Assembly: GCA_027625915.1 (NCBI GenBank) | Contig: JANTQA010000051.1 | Span: forward strand, 3,596,501-3,660,500 | Direction of reading: 5' to 3' | Length of the DNA stretch: 64,000 nucleotides | Source: Anaeramoeba flamelloides | Lineage: Eukaryota; Metamonada; Anaeramoebidae | In this document: piece by piece, positions 12,365-22,498 of the stretch | How positions within the stretch are numbered: the first letter of the stretch is position 1 | Layout: each line of letters starts with the position of its first letter | Notes under the pieces: model-generated | What the model was told of the DNA's origin: nothing | What the model saw: the letters and a program-made list of their open reading frames with translations, nothing else | The model's database searches: none | Program-made: the position numbers and the translations under genes

Positions 12365-12937
12365 GATCCTTTAAGGTTTACAATCCCTGAAATTTGAAAA
12401 AAGATTATCTTATGTGGGATGTAGTGAGTTGTCGATTTGATTCTTAGCTGATCGATCTTGTACTTGGTATGGATTTTAATAGTTGTTCAATATGGCAATT
12501 TTTGACAATTTATTATTTTTTTTTCCAAATTTGAATTGAAGAGTTTAAGATTAATAGATTAGTAGGTGTTCAAGAATAACTTTTGAATTTTGGGTTTAAG
12601 AAGAAAAGAATCTTCATTTTCTTTTTTGTCAATTAACCAAAAGAAAAAAACAATGTTTTTTAAAAGCTCTGGATATAACCAAACTTAATTAAAAATTTCA
12701 ATCAACAACCCACAAACCACATTTTTTTCTAACTTAAGTTCGAACCTATCAATCTTAAACTCTTCAATTTGTATTTCGGAAAAAAAATATTAATTGTCAG
12801 AAAATTGCCATATTGAACCACTATTAAAATCCATACCAAGTACAAGATCGATCAGCTAAGAATCAAATTAACAAATCACTACATCTTAGGTAAGATAATC
12901 TTTTTTTCAAATTTCAGGGATTGTAAACCTTAAGATC
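12365..12937. mobile_element. Long-hairpin (foldback-like) element, 573 bp
   Basis: Two inverted arms of about 200 bp (12365-12565 and 12741-12937) face each other across about 175 bp. The left arm contains AAGGTTTACAATCCCTGAAA near its outer end, then GATTCTTAGCTGATCGATC, TACTTGGTATGGATTTTAAT and TTGAAGAGTTTAAGATT. The right arm repeats these in reverse with few differences by eye. There is no open frame. This is consistent with a foldback or MITE-type DNA element; a clear target duplication was not identified. Confidence 0.8.
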
Positions 12938-13741
12938 AACAATAATAAGAAATAAAGAGAAATAAATATTTTTTCAGTTAAACATACTTTTAGAAATTGA
13001 GTTGATTAATTAACTTCTAAAACAACCAACCCTTTATCTGCTCTTTAAAGAATGTGATCTTGGGTTAAAACATTTTCAATTTTCTCAGAAAGTTCAAAGA
13101 GGTTGGATAACTCTTCAAAGGATTTAACAACATCCTTACCAGATGATCACCAATTATTAAGATTTTTTATACAATTCTTGTCTTCTTCTTGTTCTTTTTC
13201 TTCTTTGAGCATATTTTTATTGGATAGAAAACACTATTAAAGCTTAGAGGTTTTTGTTTGATCGATCACCAATAAGAAGGAAAATTATTCTTTATTCTTT
13301 TTGGATATTTAAAATTGTGAATATAACAACTCCATTTTCGAAAACACATCTATCTTAGATTCAGTGTATTGTTGAAATGGATAATTATTAGTTTAATCAT
13401 AAAATTTGTTAGAGATTTTATATTTTGTTATAAAAACAATGAAAAAGAAAATTTTTTTTCCACAACAAACCAAACTCATTCCCTTTATAAAATTTTTCTG
13501 TCTTTCAAAACTTTCAAACACTTGAAGACAATTCACAACACTTACAAACACTTTCAAAGATTTTTAAGGGGAGGTAGTGAGTAAAAGTATCAAGGTTTGG
13601 TAAAAGTCAATGGATTTTTTTAAGGTAATTTCTACAAAATAATTTTTCATTTTTTCGCTATAATGTGAATATCTCGATAATGTTAATTATCACAATTTTA
13701 TGATTTTACGTGATTAAGTTGGACTAATCGCGATTTTTTAA
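12938..13741. other. Gene-free stretch
   Basis: No gene was supported. A 71-codon frame at 13369-13584 has no protein-like features. Near 13650-13740 TCGCGA-type motifs resume. Confidence 0.4.
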
Positions 13742-13743
13742 TA

Positions 13744-13940
13744 CAGTCAGTTTCACTTTTAAGGCACAAACTTTCAACAAAATTTAAGGCACAAAAAAAA
13801 TCTCAAATTAAAGCACAAAATTCAAATTCTAGTAAAAATAAATTGTAAAAAAAAAAAACCCAAATTTTGTGCCATAATTTGAGATTTTTTTGTGCCTTAA
13901 ATTTCGTTGAAAGTTTGTGCCTTAAAAATGAAACTGACTG
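13744..13940. mobile_element. MITE, CAGTCAGTTTCAC family, copy 6 (reference copy)
   Basis: A 197 bp palindrome with TA at 13742-13743 and 13941-13942. The termini are CAGTCAGTTTCACTTTTAAG and AAAATGAAACTGACTG. The AAGGCACAAA motif starts at 13761 and 13786, with an AAAGCACAAA variant at 13810, a spacing of 24-25 bp, and is mirrored in the right arm. It interrupts a TCGCGA-motif region. Confidence 0.9.
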
Positions 13941-14042
13941 TACTATCGTACTTTTATTGTTGAATATCATGATAATATCTGGAATTGTTGTTTAATTTTA
14001 ATTATTTTCAATCAAATCCTTTTTGTAAATATCTAAATTTTA

Positions 14043-14252
14043 ATGAACTCGGTAATAGACCTACTTTAAGTTCACTAAAGTCGGGTATCTATAGAATACT
14101 CTTTTTAATTCTTTGATAAAATATGTAGATCTACTTTTGTAAAAAACCAATAGAGTTATTTAAAGAGGTTTACTAGAGTTGTGAAAATGATAATTTTTAT
14201 TCTTGTTTTTTTGATTGATTGGATTTTATTTTGAACAGGTGTAATTTGAAGA
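14043..14252 (+). repeat. Inverted repeat arm left of CWC15
   Basis: About 210 bp matching the reverse complement of 17003-17215. Shared landmarks are GGGTATCTATAGAATA, TTTACTAGAGTT or its variant, and TTCTTGTTTTTTTGATTGAT. The two arms lie about 2.75 kb apart and enclose the CWC15 gene. Non-coding. Confidence 0.65.
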
Positions 14253-15013
14253 GACATCTTTCTCATAAGTGGTTGGGTTATAATTTTGAGGTTTGATCAA
14301 AAAAAAAGGATTTTATTATAAATAAATGATATTACACAAAAATTTTCCTAATATTCACAATCAAAAATCTTGTTAGAGATTATTTTCATTTTATCTATTT
14401 TTTTCAATACTCTAAACTCAAAAAATCTTTTAACTTTCATGTTCTCAACAATTATAATTTCAAAGAATGGGTATAGGTTACATATTCCATAATTTATTAT
14501 TTTAAAATTGAGTTTTATTTCAATTTCTAATCTTTTCCAGCTATTTTGTTTCAAACTAAAGAAACTTTTTTATGATTTCTTTTGATGGTGGACTTAAATT
14601 TATTTTTTATTTTTCCAACAACAAAATTCGGAAAAATAACTAAAAAATGAGATTATAAATTTTCATATTTCTAACCATTTCCTCTGAGAAAAAACAACTT
14701 CAACTAATCATAATCTTCAAAAAGTATTCTTTTTTCTAATTGAAATTAGATAGAATTTCCTCAGTTTAGAATAAAGGTTGACACCAAAAAAGTCAAAAAA
14801 TAAGAACGAGTTTTGAAAACTTTCTTCAAAAAAAAAGGTATATTTCTACGTTTGGAAATCATTTGTATTAATAAACAACACACACTCATGCCATTTTGTT
14901 CGAAAGTTGATGTTATATATCAAAACTAATCCAAGGGAACAAAAAAAAAAATGGTGCAACGTTCCCATTTCAAAAGTAATAATTCATTTTTTAAATATTT
15001 ATTACATTTTTAA

Positions 15014-15805
15014 ATGTCTCTTTCTGCAAGACCACAATGGAAAGCAGCAAAAGCTGGTGACGACACAAGGGGAAACGTTTCTTTTGTAAAAAGTGGCGTT
15101 ATTCAAGTACGATCCTTGCCTCAACAACAAACATTAAAATTCCGTGTGCCAAAGCCACAAATCCAAAAGAAACAAAAAAAAGATAAAAACAAGAATAATG
15201 AGTTTGATTTATTTCAAAACAAGAAACCATTCCTTATGCTGACTAGTTCCCAAAAAGACAAATCTAATAAGGTTCAAAAAAAAAAAATCTTAGATATTTT
15301 AGGCACTGGATCGTCGTCTTCTTCTGGTGACTCTGATTCCGAAAATGAAAAAGAAAAAAACAAAGATCAAGACGAAGAGGAAGAATTCGAATCACTACTT
15401 CAAAAGTACCAAGACTTAGACAAAGACGACTCGACTGATTCCAATAGTTCTGAGCAATCGGGTGAGGAATCAACAGACTCAGAAGATGAAGAAGCATTGC
15501 TAATGAAGGAATTAGAAAAGCTTAAAAAAGAAAAAGAAGAGAAAAAAAGGCTTGAAGAAGAGCGTAAGCTTAAAGAGATGGAGAAACAACAAAATAATGA
15601 AATCCTTGATGGTAACCAACTTTTAAATCTGATGAATAAAACAGAAGAAAAAAAAAAAGACAAATTTACGATCAAAAGAAGATGGGACGAAGACGTTGTT
15701 TTTTCAAATACCATCGAAGATGAACCAAAAAAAAGAAAAAGAGTTATTAACGATACAATTAGAAACGACTACCATATTAAATTTATGAACAGATATTTAA
15801 AATAA
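15014..15805 (+). CDS. CWC15: CWC15 homologue, spliceosome-associated protein
   Basis: Homologue of Cwc15/Cwf15, a small, largely disordered component of the Prp19-associated (NTC-related) set that enters the spliceosome around catalytic activation. The 263 aa product matches the family end to end. It has an N-terminal ARPQWKAAKAG motif (human ARPTFEPARGG), a Gln/Lys-rich middle, an acidic Ser/Asp/Glu block at about residues 100-165, and an ALLMKELEKLKKEKEEKKR helix. The diagnostic C-terminus includes GNQLLNL, KRRWDEDVVFSNT (about 222-235) and VINDTIRNDYHIKFMNRYLK at the end. The length is close to the usual 230-260 aa. The start at 15014 was chosen because family similarity begins at once after the Met. 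No intron is needed, unlike most genes here. The gene lies alone between inverted repeat arms. It acts in the nucleus. Confidence 0.92.
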   Translation: MSLSARPQWKAAKAGDDTRGNVSFVKSGVIQVRSLPQQQTLKFRVPKPQIQKKQKKDKNKNNEFDLFQNKKPFLMLTSSQKDKSNKVQKKKILDILGTGSSSSSGDSDSENEKEKNKDQDEEEEFESLLQKYQDLDKDDSTDSNSSEQSGEESTDSEDEEALLMKELEKLKKEKEEKKRLEEERKLKEMEKQQNNEILDGNQLLNLMNKTEEKKKDKFTIKRRWDEDVVFSNTIEDEPKKRKRVINDTIRNDYHIKFMNRYLK

Positions 15806-16237
15806 ATCTAATTTTAATTTTGCTTTACTTTGTTTTATTTGATTTTATTTTCTTGTGCTTTCCAATACAAAACAATCATTTTCAAAAGGTAAAAAGCAAA
15901 AATTTTAAAAACTTGTTAGTCAAACTAATCTATTTTGGGAATTTAACCTTTTTATTTAGACTTTTTAAAATATTCCGTTTTCACTTTGTATTTTGATAAA
16001 AAAGTGAAACACGGTTTTTAATTGAAAAAATTAATAGAAACATAGAAACCACACAAATCACAAAAATCACAGAAATCACAAAAACCTGAAAAGGAAAAGT
16101 AAGATCGATTTATAAAATATGAAATAGAGTGTTGAAAAAAATACCTAGGCTTGAAAAAAATCGACTGACAAGATTTTTAATATTTAATATTAGAAAATTG
16201 TTGTATAATTTCTTTTATATAGGAACAAATCCTTTTT

Positions 16238-16845
16238 TTTTAAGGGTCTAGTCATTTACCGTGAATTTGCTCCATATTCAAGCGGTGGTCCGGGACTAAA
16301 AAAGGTATTGTGAAATAACCCTTCTTTTGGTTGACAAAATTCATATAACAAAAAAAAAAATTTCATTGGATCTATTTGATGCATAATTCAAAGAATAAAA
16401 AAAAAGTGTAGAAGTACATTCCCAATTCCAAAAAATCAAACTTTAAAAAAAAAAATTCATTTTTTCTAATTTTCTATTTTCAAATGTTTAAATTTCCTTA
16501 ATTTGAAAGAAATTGTTTTCTTAATGTATCCAATCAATTTAATTCGATTTAATCCTATTTCTAGTTATTTTGTATCCCTCTAAATTTGACCAAGTAAGGG
16601 ATATGTAATATTCTTACGATAAAAATAACTCATATGAAAAATGAAAAAAAAGAAAAAAAAATCACTGAAATCTCAAAAAGCAAAAAAGAGCTACACTTCA
16701 AAGCTGACACATGTGTTTTCAAAATTGTAATCCACATCCATTCTAAAATTAAAATGAGTGTCGCTCTTGGGCATTTTTTTCTAAAAATGTCCTCTTTTTT
16801 AGTTGTTGATTTTTGGGGATTGATCCTACATCATCATAGGTTGGT
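16238..16845 (+). repeat. Dispersed repeat R5, copy A
   Basis: Starts TTAAGGGTCTAGTCATTTACC. Its first ~390 bp align loosely with 17342-17640 (TCTAGTCAC, TATTCATACTCAAG, TTTAATCTAATTT). Its last ~270 bp align with 59268-59520 (CCCTCTAAATTTGAC, AATAACTCAT, GTGTCRCTCTT, TTTCTAAAAATG). An open frame at 16634-16855 lies inside this repeat and is not called as a gene. Confidence 0.5.
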
Positions 16846-17002
16846 TGGTTTTTGATTGTTATAGGGCCCTCATAAGGATAACTAAAAAGTTATTTTCCAT
16901 ATCAAAAAAAAAAAAAATTCACAGTAATGACTCGACTCTTAAGAATCAAACTTTTTAAAATTAAAACTCAACCACACATTAAAATGATGATTAATGTAAT
17001 TA

Positions 17003-17215
17003 CGCTGGTTCAAAAAGATATTCAATCAATCAAAAAAACAAGAATAAATTTATCATTTTCCAAACTCTAGCAAACTTCTTAAAACTCTAATTGTTTTTTT
17101 GTCAAAATTAGTAGCTAGACCTACTTGAGGTTTTCACACAATTAAATGAATATTCTATAGATACCCTACTTTAATGAACTTTCGGTAGATTTATCACCGG
17201 TTCATACCAAAATTA
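17003..17215 (-). repeat. Inverted repeat arm right of CWC15
   Basis: Reverse-complement partner of 14043-14252. It carries TATTCTATAGATACCCTACT and ATCAATCAAAAAAACAAGAA, the mirrored forms of the left-arm landmarks. Non-coding. Confidence 0.65.
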
Positions 17216-17341
17216 GTTTTTTAAAAAAGGATTTGATTTTTAATATTTTCAATTAGACAAAAATTTTACTAAGATTAACAATTAAAAATCTTGTAAGGGA
17301 TTTTTTTCATATCAGGTATTTTTTTCAACTACTATAAATGA

Positions 17342-17640
17342 TTAAGGTTCTAGTCACGTAACATAAATTATATTCATACTCAAGAAGTGGTTTTTACGAA
17401 AACATATATTGTATAATAACACTCATATTCGACAAAATTCAAATAAATTAAAAAAAAAATTCATAGTATCTACTTGACAAAAAATTCAAATAATAATAAA
17501 AGTAATCATTTCTTATTTTAAAATTTCCAATTGCTTAAAATTCCTCCAATTGTAAAACTAAAATAGTTTTCTTTCACTACAAAAATATATTTTATTCAAT
17601 TTAATCTAATTTTTGGTTGGAGCATTACCCACAATATTTG
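17342..17640 (+). repeat. Dispersed repeat R5, copy B (partial)
   Basis: A diverged direct copy of the first part of 16238-16845, beginning TTAAGGTTCTAGTCACG. Non-coding. Confidence 0.4.
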
Positions 17641-19267
17641 ACACTTTTAAGAAATTTGTAAAATTCTTTCAGTTTAAACTATTAATTTTGAAAAATAAAA
17701 AATACAAAAAAACCAAAAAAATTTGAAAAAATTATTTATAAAAATTCTTTTTTCTTGTTTAAATTGGTATTTATTCAAAATATCTGAAGATATAATCATT
17801 AATTGTGAAATAATTTTTTTTATTTTATCTATATATTTGATATTTATGTATATTTTACGAGAAAAAACATAGAAATTTTCTTTTTTTAAATTTCCAACTA
17901 ATTAAAAGTTTTGGTTACAAAATTTTAAAAAATTAGAGTACATATAAAAGTTTTATTCGAATTAAGTTTAAAAGAAGTAGGGAAAATGTTTATATAAAAT
18001 ATATTTAATAAAATTAAATTTTCAATAAAGTATTTGATTATACAAATTAATTACCATTCTTTATCAATTATTGGTAATAATACAATTAACCTGTTAGTAT
18101 TGTGTTACATAAATAAAATATATTATATATTAGGTTCTCTATTTTATCTGATTTTATTTAGGATTGAAATATATATTTTTATTATTTTCTTTTTGATCAT
18201 AAAAAAAAACATTTTCATAACTTTTATAATCTCAAAAAAGTTTATATTAGAATTTAAAAACATATAAAAGCCTTTGATCGTTTAAAAAATCAATTTTACC
18301 CTTTTCATATTTTCATTTTTTATTCAAATTGTTTGTAACTTGTTTTCACAAAAAAAGTGTTTTTTTTTACTATTTTTTTTTTTTTTTTTGTAAACATTCC
18401 AACAAAATTGTTTTAAATTCAATAAATTTGTCGTTCATTCAAACGGTATTAATATTAAATTAAATTTTAGTATTGTCAGTTTACCAATATATCCACTAAC
18501 AAAAATGATTTCGTATGAAATGTAAAAAAAAAATATCATATTTTTTTTGGAAATACCTTACAATCTCTAAATATATTTCAAAAAAAAGTTATTTGTATAT
18601 AAAGATATTCACTAACAAGTTTATTTTATGAGAAATCTAGAACCGTAATTTAATATTAATAGACATCTAGTTGGACCTTTCTTGAAAAAATAACATGGAT
18701 CTAAATTGTTGATTTTTAGAAATAGATGGAGTTTCATATTTTGATTTTTTTTTTTTTTTTTTCAATTTCAAAATATTTTTTTTCTCTTTAATACAATTAT
18801 TCTTGAAGAAAAAAACAAAGAGTTAAATATAATATTTTATTTTATAATAAAATCCATTTCAATCTAAGGTGCTCAGCCAAAAATGAAAAATATCCTCTTT
18901 TCAAAAAGAATCGATCAACGTTTGATTGTTTAAAGATAATAGAAATAATTAATTTCGGGTTGGAGTAGATGTTCATAAAAAAGAGAGAACAAACAGAAAA
19001 ATTTTCTTAAAAGGTAAAATGTTAAAAATAATTTGTGGGATTCTTACATTGGAACTTCTTTGTATATTTTTTATTTTTCTTTGGAGTATTAAAAATGTTG
19101 ACAAAAGATTTTTTTTTTAATTATAAGTGTATTTGTTTTTGTGGTAATATAAATCTTCAATTTTATTCAAGTTTTATTTCTAATTTTCAAATTGACTTTT
19201 TTTAAGTGATAATACCTGAAAAAAAAAAAAAAAAAAAAATTAAAAATATAAAAAAAAATATTGCTTA
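17641..19267. other. Gene-free, very AT-rich stretch
   Basis: No gene, RNA or clear element was seen. A 77-codon frame at 18034-18267 is Ile/Phe/Tyr-rich, as expected from random AT-rich DNA, and was not called. Confidence 0.45.
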
Positions 19268-19466
19268 CAGTCAGTTTCACTTTTAAGGTACAAACTTTCA
19301 ACGAAATTTAAGGCACAAATAAAAATCACAAATTAAAGTACAAAATTCAAATTCAAGTAAAAATAAATTGTGTTAAAAAAATATTACAAATTTTGTGCTT
19401 TAATTTGAGATTTATTTGTGCCTTAAATTTCGTTGAAAGTTTGTGCATTAAAAGTGAAACTGACTG
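19268..19466. mobile_element. MITE, CAGTCAGTTTCAC family, copy 7
   Basis: A 199 bp palindrome with TA at 19266-19267 and 19467-19468. The ends CAGTCAGTTTCACTTTTAAG and AAAAGTGAAACTGACTG match copy 6. The motif pattern is as in the other copies. Non-coding. Confidence 0.9.
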
Positions 19467-21062
19467 TAAATAAAAATTTTTTTGAATTATAATAATGAGC
19501 AGATCTTACAACATGAAAATTTAATTTTGAGAAGAATAATGGATTAAACTCAGAGAATATGTTCTTTTTTCAATAAAAACGGTGGCATTTGGGTGAAAAA
19601 GAGTTTATTATCTTTTATTATGGGTTTTTCTTTAATCTATCATTTGCCATAAGAATAAAATTGTTTTATCTATTGGAAAAAAAAGTAAAATGTTATATAA
19701 AAGCCCCTATCAATTTTTAATAGTTAATCTCACTCAAAATGAAATGTAAGAACAATTAACAAGAGAAAAAATCAAAGGTTATATAGATAAAAAGGTGGGT
19801 TAAACCAATTAGATTTTTTTTAATGGTTTTTTCTCTGTTCATGATTAAAATTTTGTTGAAAAAATTGACTATTTTTTTTATAGATCTCAAAAATACCTTT
19901 TTGGATAATCAAGGATATTTTAAATTCTATTCTGTTGATTTAACTGAAAATAATATAAAGGATAAGTATTTGAAGTAAATTGGTTTTTTCTTTTATTATA
20001 TTTTTCTTTTCCTTTTGAGTAAGACTCTAATTAAATATCGTGTTTTACTTTTTTTCCAAGTTTAACTTTTTTTTTGAAGTTGTTACTTTCAAGCTATTTT
20101 CAGAAATGAATTTTGTTTTTAAAAGTTTGATCCATTTTTCTCCTTTTTGAAAAGTTCAAAATCCAACATATTTATGAATTATTTAAAAAAAAATATTTTC
20201 ATTAAAAGAAGATTGAAATCTTATTGCCTGTAAAGGAAGTGTACAAAAATACACTTTAAAAATGAAACCACTAAGTTCTATAATAACTAAGTTTAAAAAA
20301 TGAACTTAATCTCAAAAAAAAATATAATAATTATTTTAAACTTGTCAAAAATATAATTATTTGATTCAAAGAAAAGACCAAATCAATTTTTTTTTGGGAT
20401 TGAATAAAAAAATCCGAGAAAAAGAACCAAACAACCAAATTAAAAATTCTCCTGAAATACTTTTTTAAAACCTGGAAAATTCAACTTATAATCTAAAGAA
20501 ATAATTTTTAATTTGATTATTTATAATCAATAATTATAAACCCATTCTTAATCCTTTCAGTGAGTTATTAACAACACAAAGACCAAATAAATATCGATAG
20601 ACTTTTCAATTATTTCTCAATTTTTTAATGATTTTCAAACAAATAAACCGAATTCAAATAAATAATTCTAATAAAAAAAAATACTACACATGACAACAAA
20701 TTTTTGTGGAATTTTTGGTTATTTTTTAATGAAATCTTATTGAAAAAAAATTGAAAAAAAATTGAAATTTAATTGAAATATTTAATGAAAATTATTGAAA
20801 TTTCCTTGAAATAGTCAATGGAAGTTACCAGGAAAATCAAAGGAAATTGTTAATTGAAAAATAAATGAAAAAGGTTGAAAATTTTATGAAAAATTAAAGA
20901 AAAATAAATGAAAAATTATTAAAAAAATGATTTTTATTGAAAAAATTTTTAGTTATGGGAAAAATATCAGTAATTAGATAAAAAATAAAGTGAAAAAAAA
21001 AAAAAATAAAAAAAAAAAAGATTGATTTACTAATAATTTAAAAATAATCAGAAATCCATTTA

Positions 21063-22375
21063 TTAATCAAAATATCTCGATTTTTTTTTAGTCATAATAT
21101 TGAAAATGGGTTGATAAATTTTCTTTTCTTCTAAGTTTGTAATAAATTTTTTTCGTTGTTCAGAATTTTCAGGTCCAAAATTATTAATTTTTTTTTGAAA
21201 TATAAAATTCATTAAAGTACTTTTTTGTTTAGAAAGTAAAGAATTACATTTTTTCGCAACTCGTGATGCTTCATCCCTTCCCGGATATCTTACTTGATTA
21301 AAGCTATCTTTTGCCTTTAATATTAAAATTTTGCTAACTATCATCCTTGTTGTACTACGATATGCTTCTAATTTGAGGTTTTCTTCAAAAATAAAATCTA
21401 TTGTTGTTTTCTTCAGATTAGTCTTTGTTTGTTCGTTTGTTTTCATTTGAGACTCTACTAATTTCATCATGTTTGTTTGATTTTCTTCTAAATGGTCAAT
21501 TTTCTTGATAATATTTTTTATTAAATTAACAATTATATCTTAAAGTTAACAGTAAAATCGAAATATATTGAGAAATAATTTGCAAAAAAAGAAAATCAAA
21601 AAAAAAAAAAAAAAGAAAAAAAAGAAAAAAAAAAAAGAAGAAAAAAGAAAAAATTAGCATACGTAATTCTTCGTTTTTTATTTCAGAATTTTTGTTTTTT
21701 TATTTTCTTCACTTTTTCGGGCTCTTTTTCAATTTCAATTTCAATTTCAATTTCCTTCTCTTTTAAATTCTCCTTCTCTTTTTCATTTTCTAATTCCGAT
21801 TTCTTTTTATTTTTTGAGAATTGATTTGAATTTGATTTTTCAGGGATTCGTTTTCTTTTTAGCTGTGAATCTAATATTAATATTAAAAAGAATATTAAAA
21901 AAAAAGAAAAAATTAATAAAAAAAAAAGAAAAAATATTAAAAGAAAAGAAAAAAATATTAAAAGAAAAAGAAAAAAAAATTAAAATTTACTTTTTTATAT
22001 AATTTTCTTCAAATATATGTTCTCCGTTCGAAAAGGGAATCCATTCTGTGGTTGATGATTCATTATTATTTTTTTTCTTTTAATGTAAAAAAAAAAAAAA
22101 AAAAATAAAAAAAAATTGAAGAAAGAAAAAGGGAAAAAAAAAAAAAAAAAACCATTTTTTCTTCTTCTTTGAACATAGCTTGGGTCCCACAATCCTTCCT
22201 TAACTAGTTCATCATACACTTGGTTCCATTTGGGTTGGTTACATAATTCTTGGATTTTTCTTCTGCGTTCATGAAACTTACCATCATAAGAAACATCGAA
22301 TTTTTTAAAAATTGCTTCCATTAAGTTCTTTGTAATTTTAATGATTGGAATGTACTTTTCTTTATTTGTAATCAT
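21063..22375 (-). CDS. Accessory protein of the Tnp2-like transposon (multi-exon)
   Basis: Divergent to the transposase and sharing the 120 bp intergenic region. The first exon starts at 22375 (MITNKEKYIPIIKITKNLM) and runs about 75 residues to a basic QRRRK end near 22150. It contains two Trp residues (PKWNQVYDEL and GLWDPSYV), a pattern reminiscent of Myb/SANT or MADF-like DNA-binding helices, which I cannot confirm. A second exon candidate encodes STTEWIPFSNGEHIFEENY and ends at a good GTAAAT donor near 21989. A KE-rich exon candidate lies at about 21690-21810. The last exon (about 21537-21063) includes a coiled-coil-like leader, YPGRDEASRVAKKCNSLL and a C-terminal KKKSRYFD before the stop. 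Exact joins are uncertain. A second protein is usual in CACTA elements (TnpA), where it binds the ends; that role is inference. Confidence 0.5.
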
Positions 22376-22498
22376 ATTAATAAAAAAAAAAAAAAAAGAA
22401 AAGAAAAAAAAAAAGAATAAATAAATAAATAAAAATAAAAAAAGATAAAAAAATGAAACTTCAAATCATTTTTTTTATTATTTAACCAACATTAGTTG

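Noticed and set aside
12725-12760. B-box-like GGTTCGAAC on the minus strand in the hairpin element
   Set aside because: There is no A box at a suitable distance and no tRNA-like pairing.
16634-16855. 73-codon frame near CWC15
   Set aside because: It lies in repeat R5, and the related copy at 59268-59520 does not keep it open.
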